Assembly: GCF_024623065.1 (NCBI RefSeq)
Contig: NZ_JANJZR010000012.1
Coordinates: 1 to 64,000, forward strand
Direction: 5' to 3'
Source of the DNA: Bacteroides acidifaciens
GTDB taxonomy: Bacteria; Bacteroidota; Bacteroidia; Bacteroidales; Bacteroidaceae
DNA length: 64,000 nucleotides
Numbering within the stretch: position 1 is the stretch's first letter; each line of letters opens with the position of its first letter. Under the pieces are notes generated by a model. That model worked only from the letters and a program-made list of their open reading frames with translations. It made no database searches and was not told where the DNA came from. Position numbers and translations under genes: made by a program. Positions 27,164-36,274 of the stretch are shown piece by piece.

Positions 27164-28783
27164 TTATTTGAGACTTAAAACTTCTCCTTTTGCGCCCAAT
27201 TCTTCATAAACCTTTCCATCTACAGTCAGGTTCTTTGCATTCTTGACATTCAGGATATTGTTGCCTTTTGAAGACTCTACATGAATATTTTCCATAGTGA
27301 CTCCGTCCGCCTGGCTGATGACAACCCCATCCGTAGCTTCCGTTATCACAACGTTTTTAACGGTGATATTGCTAATCGGCATTTCCGGCAGACCATTGAA
27401 GAACATCGCACGTCCCGAACCTCTGCATACAATATTTGAAATATGTATATTGCGGAACGCCGGAGTCTCTTCCGTTACCGGTGGGATGGCTGTTTTCATA
27501 CGGTTCAGCAAATCTTCTTCCGATTCTTCCCCCGCGCCTTTGCCACCATAGAACAGGTCGAACAATAACGGTTCGTTCGGGATGTTAATCATATTGATGT
27601 TATTGATGTAGATGTTTTCCACTACACCGCCACGTCCGCGAGTACTCTTGAAGCGCAAGCCTACATCGGTCCCCATGAATGTGCAATCTTCCACATAGAT
27701 ATTCTTCACGCCGCCGGACATTTCGCTGCCTACAACGAATCCGCCATGTCCGTGCAATACCGTATTATTTTTCACAATTACATTTTGGCAAGGTTCGCCG
27801 CGACGGCGACCGTCTTCGTCCTTACCCGATTTGATACAGATAGCATCGTCTCCTGCATCAAACACACTGTTGATAATCAGCGCGTTCTTGCAAGATTCCA
27901 AGTCAATAGCATCACCATTCTGAGAATACCAGGGATTGATAACCATGATGTTATTTACAGTGAAATCTTCGCAGGACAACGGGTGCAGGCACCAACTCGG
28001 AGAGTTTTTGAAAGTTACGCCTTCCAGCAATACTTTCTTGCTTTTTACGATACTGAGCAGCACCGGGCGCAGCCATGGACGGATTTCAGCCCATTCTTCA
28101 TCCGTATTGATGCCTTCGGGCACGTTAAAGTCTTTACAAGCCATAGCTCCTTTCAGCGAACCTGCTGTGGGATACCATATCTCTTGCTTCTCATCGAGAA
28201 CACCGCCTGAATTTACTAACTTCTTCCATTGGGAAGCGGTCAGTTTGCCCTTTTTCACCGGACGCCAGCAATCACCGTTTCCGTCGAATGTGCCGTATCC
28301 TGTGATAGCGATATTCTCCGCGTCGCGTGCCGAAATAGGTGACTGGCAACGACGGGTTTCGAGCCCTTCAAAAGAAGTGGCGATGATAGGATATGCTTCG
28401 AAATCACCGGTGAAGAGCACCAGTGAATTTTGTTCCGTATGAAGATTTACATTGCTCAGCAGTTCGATAGGACCGGTCAACCAGATGCCTTCCGGGATAA
28501 TCACTTTACCACCACCGTGTTGGTTCACGTTCTTGATAGCATCGTTGATGGCTTTCGTATTTAGGAACAAACCGTCCCCTTTGGCTCCGAAATCCACAAT
28601 GCTTACCTCATAAGCAGGAAAAGTCGGCTGTTGTACTTTTGGCATTTCAAAAGGTAAATTCTGGTAAAGGGCATCGCTTATTGCGTTTTCACTTGTCGCA
28701 TTCCCGCTTTGCGTTTTACATCCTGCGATAAACGGCAAACAGCATATAGCCATCCAAAAGAGTCTTTTTGTCAATGTGTTCAT
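27164..28783 (-). CDS. GH28 polygalacturonase-type hydrolase, lipoprotein
   Basis: The 539-residue enzyme hydrolyses alpha-1,4 galacturonic acid links in pectin, or the equivalent bond in rhamnogalacturonan. The signal peptide ends in a lipobox (CCLPFIAGCKTQ). The right-handed beta-helix carries the four GH28 catalytic blocks: NGD (about 289-291), GDDAICIKSG with the Asp pair near 312-313, GHGG with His near 346, and RFK (about 377-379). VDFGAKGDG near the start is typical. It is encoded with GH43 and DUF4861 genes on the same strand but has its own promoter and terminator. Confidence 0.95.
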   Translation of the reverse strand: MNTLTKRLFWMAICCLPFIAGCKTQSGNATSENAISDALYQNLPFEMPKVQQPTFPAYEVSIVDFGAKGDGLFLNTKAINDAIKNVNQHGGGKVIIPEGIWLTGPIELLSNVNLHTEQNSLVLFTGDFEAYPIIATSFEGLETRRCQSPISARDAENIAITGYGTFDGNGDCWRPVKKGKLTASQWKKLVNSGGVLDEKQEIWYPTAGSLKGAMACKDFNVPEGINTDEEWAEIRPWLRPVLLSIVKSKKVLLEGVTFKNSPSWCLHPLSCEDFTVNNIMVINPWYSQNGDAIDLESCKNALIINSVFDAGDDAICIKSGKDEDGRRRGEPCQNVIVKNNTVLHGHGGFVVGSEMSGGVKNIYVEDCTFMGTDVGLRFKSTRGRGGVVENIYINNINMINIPNEPLLFDLFYGGKGAGEESEEDLLNRMKTAIPPVTEETPAFRNIHISNIVCRGSGRAMFFNGLPEMPISNITVKNVVITEATDGVVISQADGVTMENIHVESSKGNNILNVKNAKNLTVDGKVYEELGAKGEVLSLK

Positions 28784-28856
28784 TTGGTAATCTTATTTTA
28801 TATTAGGGTTATACATCTATTGTTTTCAATGGTCTTTCGTTGGAAATTACCGAATG

Positions 28857-28864
28857 CAAAGATA
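28857..28864 (-). promoter_or_regulatory. -7 box of the GH28 gene
   Basis: CAAAGATA reads TATCTTTG on the minus strand and fits TAnnTTTG, 74 bp upstream of the GH28 start. Confidence 0.6.
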
Positions 28865-28970
28865 GGAGCGACCCCCCAAAGGGATGTGGACTAATTGATA
28901 GAATACGTGTATTTTTTGTCATTTCTGTCTATTATTTGCACACTTCTCATGATTTTATGCGGAAAGATAC

Positions 28971-28978
28971 TATCTTTG
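28971..28978 (+). promoter_or_regulatory. -7 box of the fabI operon
   Basis: TATCTTTG fits TAnnTTTG and lies 24 bp before the fabI ATG. The nearest TTTG (28935-28938) is 32 bp upstream, too far for the usual -33 box. Confidence 0.6.
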
Positions 28979-29002
28979 CACAAAATTTAACTATTAAAAG
29001 AT

Positions 29003-29860
29003 ATGAGTTACAACTTGTTGAAAGGAAAAAGAGGTATTATTTTCGGTGCGTTGAATGACCAGTCCATCGCTTGGAAAGTGGCCGAACGTGCTGTAGAAGA
29101 AGGTGCAACTATTACATTATCAAATACTCCGATGGCTATCCGTATGGGAGAAGTCAATGCTTTGGCTGAAAAACTGAACTGCCAGATTGTGCCGGCAGAC
29201 GCTACCAACGTAGAGGAGTTGACAAATGTATTCAAGACCTCAATGGATATACTGGGCGGACAAATTGATTTTGTGCTCCATTCTATCGGTATGTCTCCCA
29301 ACGTACGCAAGAAACGTACTTACGATGACCTTGACTATGGAATGTTGGATAAGACATTGGATATTTCGGCCGTGTCATTCCACAAAATGATTCAGGCTGC
29401 CAAGAAACTGAATGCTATTGCCGATTACGGTTCAATCGTTGCACTGAGCTATGTGGCTGCACAGCGTACTTTCTACGGCTACAACGATATGGCGGATGCG
29501 AAAGCATTGCTGGAATCTATCGCACGTAGTTTCGGTTATATCTACGGACGCGAACACAGCGTGCGTGTGAACACAATCTCCCAGTCGCCTACGTTTACAA
29601 CAGCCGGTTCGGGTGTGAAGGGTATGGACAAACTGTTCGATTTTGCCAACCGTATGTCTCCGCTTGGAAATGCGACTGCTGAAGAGTGTGCCGACTATTG
29701 TATCGTAATGTTCTCCGACCTTACCCGCAAGGTGACTATGCAGAACCTCTTCCACGACGGCGGATTCTCCAGTGTGGGTATGAGCCTTCGTGCCATGGCT
29801 ACTTACGAGAAAGGACTTGAAGAGTACATGGACGAAAATGGTAACATCATTTACGGATAA
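29003..29860 (+). CDS. fabI: Enoyl-[acyl-carrier-protein] reductase (NADH)
   Basis: The 285-residue cytoplasmic short-chain dehydrogenase reduces trans-2-enoyl-ACP in the last step of each fatty-acid elongation round. Visible features are the FabI-type nucleotide site GKRGIIFGALNDQSIAW near the N-terminus, SIGMSPN, and the catalytic Tyr-x6-Lys pair in FYGYNDMADAK. The substrate loop has NTISQSPTFTTAGSG. Length is slightly above the E. coli enzyme (262). It leads a group with a GldB-like lipoprotein gene 6 bp downstream. The assignment to the triclosan-sensitive FabI class follows from the Y-x6-K spacing. Confidence 0.96.
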   Translation: MSYNLLKGKRGIIFGALNDQSIAWKVAERAVEEGATITLSNTPMAIRMGEVNALAEKLNCQIVPADATNVEELTNVFKTSMDILGGQIDFVLHSIGMSPNVRKKRTYDDLDYGMLDKTLDISAVSFHKMIQAAKKLNAIADYGSIVALSYVAAQRTFYGYNDMADAKALLESIARSFGYIYGREHSVRVNTISQSPTFTTAGSGVKGMDKLFDFANRMSPLGNATAEECADYCIVMFSDLTRKVTMQNLFHDGGFSSVGMSLRAMATYEKGLEEYMDENGNIIYG

Positions 29861-29866
29861 TAAATT

Positions 29867-30874
29867 ATGAAACTACGGATTTCTCTTCTTATTATATTAA
29901 TAAGTATGCTTTTCGCCGCCTGTGGGTTAAGCACAGGAAAAGGTATGGAGCAGAAGGAAGAAGGGATTTCTGTTCTGAGGTATGATAAGCTGTTGAGCGA
30001 ATACGTTCGCTCCAACAGCTTTTCTGCTATGCAGAAATTGTCGATGGATTACCGTCAGCCAACGAAGATTCTGATTGAAGATGTGCTGGCTATCGGCACG
30101 GTGAAGGATGATACCATCTCACAACGCCTGCAAAAATTCTATTCGGATACGACACTGGTCCGTCTGATGGGGGACGTGGAAGCTAAGTTCCCTAATTTGG
30201 ATGAAGTGGAAAAGGGGCTGACTAAGGGCTTCAAGAAACTGAAAAAGGAAGTGCCCGACACAAAGGTGCCGTTTATCTATTCGCAAATATCTGCGTTCAA
30301 TGAATCCATTGTTCTGGTCGATTCTTTGCTTGGCATCAGCCTTGATAAATATATGGGTGAAGATTACCCGCTTTATAAACGTTTTTATTATGATTACCAA
30401 TGTCGTTCCATGCGTCCCGAACGGATTGTACCGGATTGTTTCGTGTTCTATCTCTTAAGCCGTTATGACATGAATTACCACGAGGAGACTTGTTTGATTG
30501 ACTTGATGATGCACTCCGGAAAAATCAATTACGTGACACAGCACTTATTGGAATACAATGACGGTGGTGAGGCGATGGGGTATTCAAAAGAGGAAAATGA
30601 CTGGTGCAAGGAAAATGAAAAAGCCATTTGGGAGTATATCTGTTCCAATGACCACCTGCATGCGCGTGACCCGATGGTGATTCGTTATTATATGAAACCT
30701 GCTCCGGCTGTTGAAATGCACGGTGTCCAGGCTCCTGCATTGATAGGTACATGGATAGGTACGAGAATCGTTTCTGCATATATGAAAACGCATAAAGACA
30801 TGAAGTTGAAAGACCTTTTGGAATTTAATGACTATCACGAAATGCTGAATGAATCCAACTACTTGGCTTCCTGA
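29867..30874 (+). CDS. GldB-like lipoprotein
   Basis: The 335-residue protein has a lipobox (SMLFAACGLS) and is probably anchored in the outer or inner membrane facing the periplasm. Family phrases are YDYQCRSMRPERIVPDCFVFY, cut short here, then YLLSRYDMNYHEETCL, and near the end the GldB-type segment APALIGTWIGTRIVSAYM. GldB was named in Flavobacterium gliding motility, but Bacteroides does not glide. Here it is likely a conserved envelope protein whose job is not established. It follows fabI by 6 bp and precedes the rsmI-like gene. Confidence 0.75.
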   Translation: MKLRISLLIILISMLFAACGLSTGKGMEQKEEGISVLRYDKLLSEYVRSNSFSAMQKLSMDYRQPTKILIEDVLAIGTVKDDTISQRLQKFYSDTTLVRLMGDVEAKFPNLDEVEKGLTKGFKKLKKEVPDTKVPFIYSQISAFNESIVLVDSLLGISLDKYMGEDYPLYKRFYYDYQCRSMRPERIVPDCFVFYLLSRYDMNYHEETCLIDLMMHSGKINYVTQHLLEYNDGGEAMGYSKEENDWCKENEKAIWEYICSNDHLHARDPMVIRYYMKPAPAVEMHGVQAPALIGTWIGTRIVSAYMKTHKDMKLKDLLEFNDYHEMLNESNYLAS

Positions 30875-30921
30875 ATCGTTTCTCTTTCTTATTTCTCAAT
30901 TTTTAATTCTCAATTTAATAA

Positions 30922-31626
30922 GTGGAAACTGCCCTTTATTTGTTGCCCGTGACTTTAGGCGATACACCTATTGAAAAGGTATTGCCTTCCTATAATAAGG
31001 AGATTATCTCCGGTATCCGGTATTTTATTGTCGAAGATGTTCGTTCTGCCCGCCGTTTCCTGAAAAAGGTAGACAGGGAGATTGATATTGACGCACTGAC
31101 GTTTTATCCGTTGAACAAACATACTTCGCCCGAGGATATTTCCGGTTATCTGAAACCTTTGATGAACGGTGCTTCAATGGGAGTCATCTCTGAGGCGGGT
31201 TGTCCGGCTGTTGCTGACCCGGGTGCGGACGTGGTGGCTATTGCTCAACGCAAAAAGTTGAAAGTTGTTCCGTTGGTAGGACCTTCTTCTATCATTCTTT
31301 CCGTGATGGGTTCGGGCTTTAACGGTCAGAGTTTTGCGTTTCACGGCTATCTGCCGATTGAACCGGGAGAGCGTGGAAAGAGACTGAAAGCATTGGAACA
31401 GCGTGTCTATGCCGAGAACCAGACGCAACTTTTTATTGAGACTCCTTACCGGAATCACAAAATGGTGGAAGATATTCTACAGAATTGCCGTCCGCAGACA
31501 AAGTTGTGTATTGCTGCCAATATCACTTGCGAAGGAGAATATATACAGACGCGTACAGTGAAAGACTGGAAAGGTCACGTGCCCGATTTGTCTAAGATTC
31601 CTTGTATTTTTCTCTTATACAAATAA
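30922..31626 (+). CDS. Tetrapyrrole methylase-fold SAM methyltransferase, RsmI-like
   Basis: The 234-residue protein starts at a GTG (30922). It has the RsmI-family elements YLLPVTLGDTPIE, FIVEDVRSARRFL, GVISEAGCPAVADPG and VVPLVGPSSIILSVMGSGF, which bind S-adenosylmethionine, plus FIETPYRNHKM. RsmI methylates the ribose of C1402 in 16S rRNA. This version is shorter than E. coli RsmI (286) and lacks the usual C-terminal tail, so it is a family member whose exact RNA target is not certain. Its 3' end overlaps the convergent membrane-protein gene by 35 bp. Confidence 0.85.
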   Translation: METALYLLPVTLGDTPIEKVLPSYNKEIISGIRYFIVEDVRSARRFLKKVDREIDIDALTFYPLNKHTSPEDISGYLKPLMNGASMGVISEAGCPAVADPGADVVAIAQRKKLKVVPLVGPSSIILSVMGSGFNGQSFAFHGYLPIEPGERGKRLKALEQRVYAENQTQLFIETPYRNHKMVEDILQNCRPQTKLCIAANITCEGEYIQTRTVKDWKGHVPDLSKIPCIFLLYK

Positions 31627-32710
31627 CATTTTTCAGATGTTCGTACTCGTCTTCGAAGCAACTGCTGAAAAAGCCTTTGCCTAAGTTTTCTTCAATCTGC
31701 TTGAAACTCCATAGCTTGCTGTTCTTAAAGCGGGGAGTGCAGAGGACGGAGTCGTTGTCCAGGTCGACGATGAACAGGTAAATCAGCCGGTTGGTCACTT
31801 TATTTTCGAAGTGATAGGCGATGTTGAATTCGGGTTTGATGTCATTAACCTGAGGAAGCGCATTGTTCATCAAGCGGGTAGCGCCTGCTGTCAGAGACTC
31901 TCCGTAACGGAGATAACATTCCATCGGAATATCTACTTTATTTTTGTCCAGGATAGCTGTTGACGGTCTGTCGCAAAGAAATAGCATCCCATGGGTAGAC
32001 ACGGCAATTCTTATCACCGGATTGATATAGGCATTCTTATAATTGATTGCCTCAATGGCGGGGGTTTTCCCAATCACGTCTCCTTTGGTATTGACGATAG
32101 GGACATACTCAGTGTGAGACATCAGATGGTTAAAGAAATGGATAGCTATTTGATTGAAAACGATACTTAGAATGAAGACAGTAGGGGGCAGTATTTTATA
32201 GAGGATAAACCCGCTCATCTTGCTCAGTGGGTCTTGGGAAACAACAACGATGCTGATAATGATGAAGTGCAGCGCGCCAAAGATTAAAGCGATGCGTGCC
32301 GAAACGATGGCAGCTTCCGCACCTTGTGCGTACAAGCGTTTGTTGCAGGAACCTATCTGTTTCAAGAAGTGGCTGATAAACCTTTTCTTATGCATATAAA
32401 GTATCAGCATGGGAATGAGGATACTGACTTCCAATGTGATGGGAAGTGCGCCTGCCGGAACATAATCACCGGGGATAAGTGCGGCTAAAGATAATAGTGC
32501 CAGCATTCCGGTCGCTATATATAGGATGAAGTTAGGAATTAATATCCCCTTTTGTTTCAGGGAAAGATATATACCTACGCTACCTATTCCTGTACCGATG
32601 TAAATAGCCGTGTCTTGCGTTATAAATTCACACAATAAAATGGAAATAATAACGGGGATAAAACCCAGTGACATGTTAAATGCGGAAGAAAGTATTCCTT
32701 TATGCTCCAT
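31592..32710 (-). CDS. Multi-pass membrane protein with a C-terminal Nudix-like domain lacking a clear Nudix box
   Basis: The 372-residue protein has about six membrane segments in the first 210 residues, for example AIYIGTGIGSVGIYLSL, FILYIATGMLALLSLAALIP and FILSIVFNQIAIHFF. The remaining 160 residues begin VPIVNTKGDVIGKTPAIEAI and continue with NPVIRIAVST and GMLFLCDRP, the opening strands of a Nudix or IPP-isomerase-type domain. At the Nudix-box position it has LRYGESLTAGATRLMNNAL, which keeps GES but lacks the REUxEE acids. It may bind a nucleotide or diphosphate without hydrolysing it. It follows lipA by 62 bp on the same strand. Confidence 0.65.
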   Translation of the reverse strand: MEHKGILSSAFNMSLGFIPVIISILLCEFITQDTAIYIGTGIGSVGIYLSLKQKGILIPNFILYIATGMLALLSLAALIPGDYVPAGALPITLEVSILIPMLILYMHKKRFISHFLKQIGSCNKRLYAQGAEAAIVSARIALIFGALHFIIISIVVVSQDPLSKMSGFILYKILPPTVFILSIVFNQIAIHFFNHLMSHTEYVPIVNTKGDVIGKTPAIEAINYKNAYINPVIRIAVSTHGMLFLCDRPSTAILDKNKVDIPMECYLRYGESLTAGATRLMNNALPQVNDIKPEFNIAYHFENKVTNRLIYLFIVDLDNDSVLCTPRFKNSKLWSFKQIEENLGKGFFSSCFEDEYEHLKNVICIREKYKES

Positions 32711-32772
32711 TTCTATTTTATGTTTATTTGTCGGTTCTACTAATAAAACAAATAGTCTCTGTGTTTTGTTTG

Positions 32773-33621
32773 CTAACGGATATGTTTTTCTGCATGGTAG
32801 GATGAACGAACAAGGGGAGCGCTCTCTATGATGTTAAATCCTTTTTCTAAACCGATGGTCTTGTACTTTGCGAATTGTTGTGGAGTCACGTATTCTGCAA
32901 CGGGATAATGGCGGTGGCTGGGTTGCAGATATTGTCCTATAGTAAGAATCTGGCAGCCGGCTACTAATAAATCATCCATCAATATTTCCACTTCTTCGGG
33001 AGTTTCGCCCAGGCCGACCATGATGCCGCTTTTGGATTTGACTCCTTTGGAAGAGATACGTCCGATGACTTGCAGGCTTGTATCATAATTGGCTGCACTG
33101 CGCACCAGCGGACTGATGCGGCGCACAGTTTCCATATTATGTGAAATGATGTCGGGACAAGCGTCTATCACGAGGTCTACCAGTTCCGTTTTACCTTGAA
33201 AATCGGGTATCAGCACTTCGATGGTAGTCTGAGGATTCAGGCGTTTTATTTCACGGATGGTGCGTGCCCAATGTTCCGCTCCCAAATCGGGAAGGTCGTC
33301 CCGGTCTACGGAAGTGATGACTGCATGGTCAAGTCTCATTAAAGCGATGGACTCTGCTACACGGGTCGGCTCATTCGTATCCAGCGGATGCGGGCGTCCG
33401 GTCTGCGTATTACAGAATTTACAACTGCGGGTGCAGATGTCACCGCCAATCATGAAGGTGGCAGTGCCTTTCCCCCAGCATTCTCCCATATTAGGGCAAC
33501 GCCCGCTGCTGCATATGGTATGCAGGCAGTGGGAGTCGACTATCCGTTTTGTTTCGGTGTACCGTTCATTGGCACCGATATTAATTTTCAGCCATTCGGG
33601 CTTACGTACTCTATCCGCCAT
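32773..33621 (-). CDS. lipA: Lipoyl synthase
   Basis: The 282-residue radical-SAM enzyme inserts two sulfurs into octanoyl groups on lipoyl domains. It has the radical cluster motif CTRSCKFC (C-x3-C-x2-C) and the auxiliary-cluster cysteines in TICSSGRCPNMGECW near residues 34-49. MVGLGETPEEV, LTIGQYLQPSHRH and the C-terminal APLVRSSYHAEKH are family signatures. The start overlaps the stop of the dipeptidyl peptidase gene by one base (TAATG), so the two are translationally coupled, an odd pairing functionally. Confidence 0.96.
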   Translation of the reverse strand: MADRVRKPEWLKINIGANERYTETKRIVDSHCLHTICSSGRCPNMGECWGKGTATFMIGGDICTRSCKFCNTQTGRPHPLDTNEPTRVAESIALMRLDHAVITSVDRDDLPDLGAEHWARTIREIKRLNPQTTIEVLIPDFQGKTELVDLVIDACPDIISHNMETVRRISPLVRSAANYDTSLQVIGRISSKGVKSKSGIMVGLGETPEEVEILMDDLLVAGCQILTIGQYLQPSHRHYPVAEYVTPQQFAKYKTIGLEKGFNIIESAPLVRSSYHAEKHIR

Positions 33622-35831
33622 TACAAATTGTTCAAGAAGAAGTTAGTTAAGCGTGTGTACAAGTGTTGGCGGGTATTGCCACCGTATATTCCATGATTAC
33701 GGTTGGTATATACCTGCATATCGAATTGCTTTCCGAGTTGGACTAAGTGTTCTGCATACTCGGTACAGTTTTGGAAGTGTACATTGTCATCTGCCATACC
33801 ATGTACAAGCAATAGGTTGCCATGCAGTTTGTCGGCACGGGTGAAAGCAGAGGACGCTTTATAGCCTTCGGCATTTTCTTTCGGGGTGCGCATGAAGCGT
33901 TCCGTATAAACCGTGTCGTAGAAGCGCCAGTCGGTCGGTGCGGCAACGGCCACTCCTGCCTTGAATACGGGAGTTCCTTCGCTCATACTCATCAGAGTCA
34001 TGTATCCGCCGTAGCTCCATCCCCAAATACCGATGCGGTCTTTGTCCACGTAAGGTTGTTTGCCGAGGTAAAGAGCTGTTTCCACCTGGTCTCTGGCTTC
34101 TTTCACTCCGATTTTCAAGTAGGTGCACTTTTCAAAAGCCTCTCCGCGGCCGCCTGTTCCGCGACCGTCCACGCATACAACAATGAATCCGCGGCTTGCC
34201 ATGTATGTTTCCCAACTGATGCCCCAAGTGTCCAATACTTGTTGAGAGCCCGGGCCGCTGTATTGATACATCAGTACCGGATATTTCTTCGATGCGGAGA
34301 AATCTACAGGTTTCATCATCCATCCGTTCAGTGTTACGCCGTCCGTAGTCTGGAAAGTGAAGAATTCTTTTTGCGGTACTGCATATCCTGATAGGGTCTG
34401 TTTCAACTGCTCATTTGTAATCAATGTCTTGAGTGTCTTACCCGAATTATCGTTCAAGGTCACCACCATAGGAGTGTTCAGGTTGGTGAACTTGTTCATA
34501 TAATACTTCATTGATTTGCTGAACAGCGGAGTGTTTGTTCCTACTTGTTGGGAAAGTTTGGTCTTTTTGCCTTTCTTGTCTGTCTTGTAGACAGCTTTGC
34601 GCAACGGGCTTTCTTCATTGCTGGTGTAATAGAAAGAACCGTCTTCCTCGTCATATCCCAGGAAGTCTTTTACTTCAAACTTTCCGTTTGTCACCTTTTT
34701 AATGAGGTTGCCCCCCATGCTGTACCAATAAAGGTGGCTGTAACCGTCACGTTCACTGAGCAGGCTGAAGTATTCGGGATAAAATTCGATGTTATCGAAA
34801 GTGTTCTCTTTAATATAATAAGGAGACTCGTCACGCAATACCAGTTTGCAGAGTGTAGAACGAGGGTCGGCAAAGTAAAGGTCGAAACGATCCTGATGAC
34901 GGTTCAGTGTCATGATAGCCAGCTTGCTGGCATCTTTGGTAAAACGGATGCGGGGAATATATCCGTCCGCGTCCAGCGGAAGTTTCATCGTACGGGTGAC
35001 GCGTGATTTGATATCATACGTGCGTACTTCTACTTTAGAGTTCGGATAACCGGCTTTCGGATATTTATACGTATATTCTCCCGGATAATCTTTGAGGGCA
35101 TCGATACGGGGGGCTTGTCCGGCAAATACTGGGAACGTGTAAGAAGGAACTGCCGATTCATCGAAACGGATAAAGGCAATCTGCGTATTGTCAGCACTGA
35201 ATTCCAAAGCGCGGTTGAAACTGAATTCTTCTTCGTACACCCAGTCGGGGATACCGTTGATGACAGAATTCTGTTTGCCGTCTTCCGTTACCTGGCTTTC
35301 ACTGTTGCCATAAAGCAGCTTCACAAGAAAAATATTGTTGTCACGGACAAAAGCAATCATTGTTCCGTCCGGAGAAAAGACGGGGACCTGTTGGGGGCCG
35401 CCGTCAGACAGCCGTTCAATAATGTTGTTTGTCGTAACGCCCTTATCATTTCGTTTCAAAGGGTAGATATAATGTACAGCTGTATAAGAATGCCGGTAGA
35501 TCGGAGTCGTCTTGGTGGCAATCAGCAGTTTCTGACCGTCGGGTGAGAACTGATAACTGTCGAAGTTCTTGAAGTCACATTCGCGTGCAGTGTTCACGTC
35601 GAAGATAACCTCTACCTTTTCACCTGTCTTGAAAGAGTATTTGATGATTTGCGTGCCTTCGGCGTTCATCTGTGTGTAGTGTTCACCGTCGGGTGTGGGG
35701 ATGACTCCCTGAATGTTTTCCGGTCGGAAGCTTCCGGAGGTGACGTCTTTTAAATCAAGTGCCTTTGAGCCTTGGGCCATTCCGGTCAGGCAGAGAAGGC
35801 AGGCAAGCAGTGCTAAACTTATTTTTCTCAT
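33621..35831 (-). CDS. Dipeptidyl peptidase IV-type serine peptidase (S9B)
   Basis: The 736-residue secreted enzyme removes dipeptides, typically X-Pro, from peptide N-termini. The start is taken at the ATG at 35831, where a signal peptide (MRKISLALLACLLCLTGMAQ) begins; 19 extra residues upstream are in frame but lack this logic. An N-terminal eight-bladed propeller (about 35-480) includes the EE motif in YEEEFSFNRA. The alpha/beta-hydrolase domain has the nucleophile in GWSYGGYM, the Asp in HGMADDNVHF and the His in RNHGIYGG. A -7 box TATTTTTG lies 54 bp upstream. Confidence 0.93.
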   Translation of the reverse strand: MRKISLALLACLLCLTGMAQGSKALDLKDVTSGSFRPENIQGVIPTPDGEHYTQMNAEGTQIIKYSFKTGEKVEVIFDVNTARECDFKNFDSYQFSPDGQKLLIATKTTPIYRHSYTAVHYIYPLKRNDKGVTTNNIIERLSDGGPQQVPVFSPDGTMIAFVRDNNIFLVKLLYGNSESQVTEDGKQNSVINGIPDWVYEEEFSFNRALEFSADNTQIAFIRFDESAVPSYTFPVFAGQAPRIDALKDYPGEYTYKYPKAGYPNSKVEVRTYDIKSRVTRTMKLPLDADGYIPRIRFTKDASKLAIMTLNRHQDRFDLYFADPRSTLCKLVLRDESPYYIKENTFDNIEFYPEYFSLLSERDGYSHLYWYSMGGNLIKKVTNGKFEVKDFLGYDEEDGSFYYTSNEESPLRKAVYKTDKKGKKTKLSQQVGTNTPLFSKSMKYYMNKFTNLNTPMVVTLNDNSGKTLKTLITNEQLKQTLSGYAVPQKEFFTFQTTDGVTLNGWMMKPVDFSASKKYPVLMYQYSGPGSQQVLDTWGISWETYMASRGFIVVCVDGRGTGGRGEAFEKCTYLKIGVKEARDQVETALYLGKQPYVDKDRIGIWGWSYGGYMTLMSMSEGTPVFKAGVAVAAPTDWRFYDTVYTERFMRTPKENAEGYKASSAFTRADKLHGNLLLVHGMADDNVHFQNCTEYAEHLVQLGKQFDMQVYTNRNHGIYGGNTRQHLYTRLTNFFLNNL

Positions 35832-35885
35832 ATCAGTGTGTTTTTTATATGTTGCTTTTTTAATAAATATAGGGTTCGTATCTTG

Positions 35886-35893
35886 CAAAAATA
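35886..35893 (-). promoter_or_regulatory. -7 box of the dpp4-lipA transcript
   Basis: CAAAAATA reads TATTTTTG on the minus strand and fits TAnnTTTG, 54 bp upstream of the chosen ATG at 35831. It supports that start over the longer frame, whose ATG at 35888 would overlap the box. Confidence 0.65.
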
Positions 35894-36033
35894 CGAATAA
35901 ATTGAATATCTGGCAGCGGGGTTTGGTTAAAAAAGTGTCTTCCGGTAGAAAAAACGCTCTTTGCGTGCCCGCAATTTGTTAGTGGTGCTGTATGTGCGGA
36001 CGGACAACTTCAGCGGGGTATTGCCAAAGGATT

Positions 36034-36209
36034 GCTTGAAACCAAAGTTTCCATTACTTGAAACCAAAGTTTCTATTACTTGAAACTAAAGTTTCTATTA
36101 CTTGAAACTAAAGTTTCTATTACTTGAAACTAAAGTTTCTATTGCTTGAAACTAAAGTTTCTATTGCTTGAAACTAAAGTTTCTATTGCTTGAAACCAAA
36201 GTTCCAAGC
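36034..36209. repeat. Array of eight 22-bp tandem units, each with a GAAACTAAAGTTTC dyad
   Basis: TTGAAAC starts at 36036, 36058, 36080, 36102, 36124, 36146, 36168 and 36190, a strict 22-bp period. The full unit is CTTGAAACTAAAGTTTCTAT plus TA or TG. Each unit has 6-bp arms GAAACT/AGTTTC around AA; the first two and the last have GAAACC in the left arm. Units 1-5 end ATTA, 6-8 end ATTG, and the last is degraded. There are no spacers, so it is not CRISPR. Confidence 0.93.
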
Positions 36210-36274
36210 AGTAGAAACGACAGTCGTCACTATATCCTGACAATTTTGACATACAGACTTTGACTCTGTTTTTT

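Noticed and set aside
36034..36209. CRISPR array
   Set aside because: Units are contiguous 22-bp repeats without spacers, and no cas gene is present.
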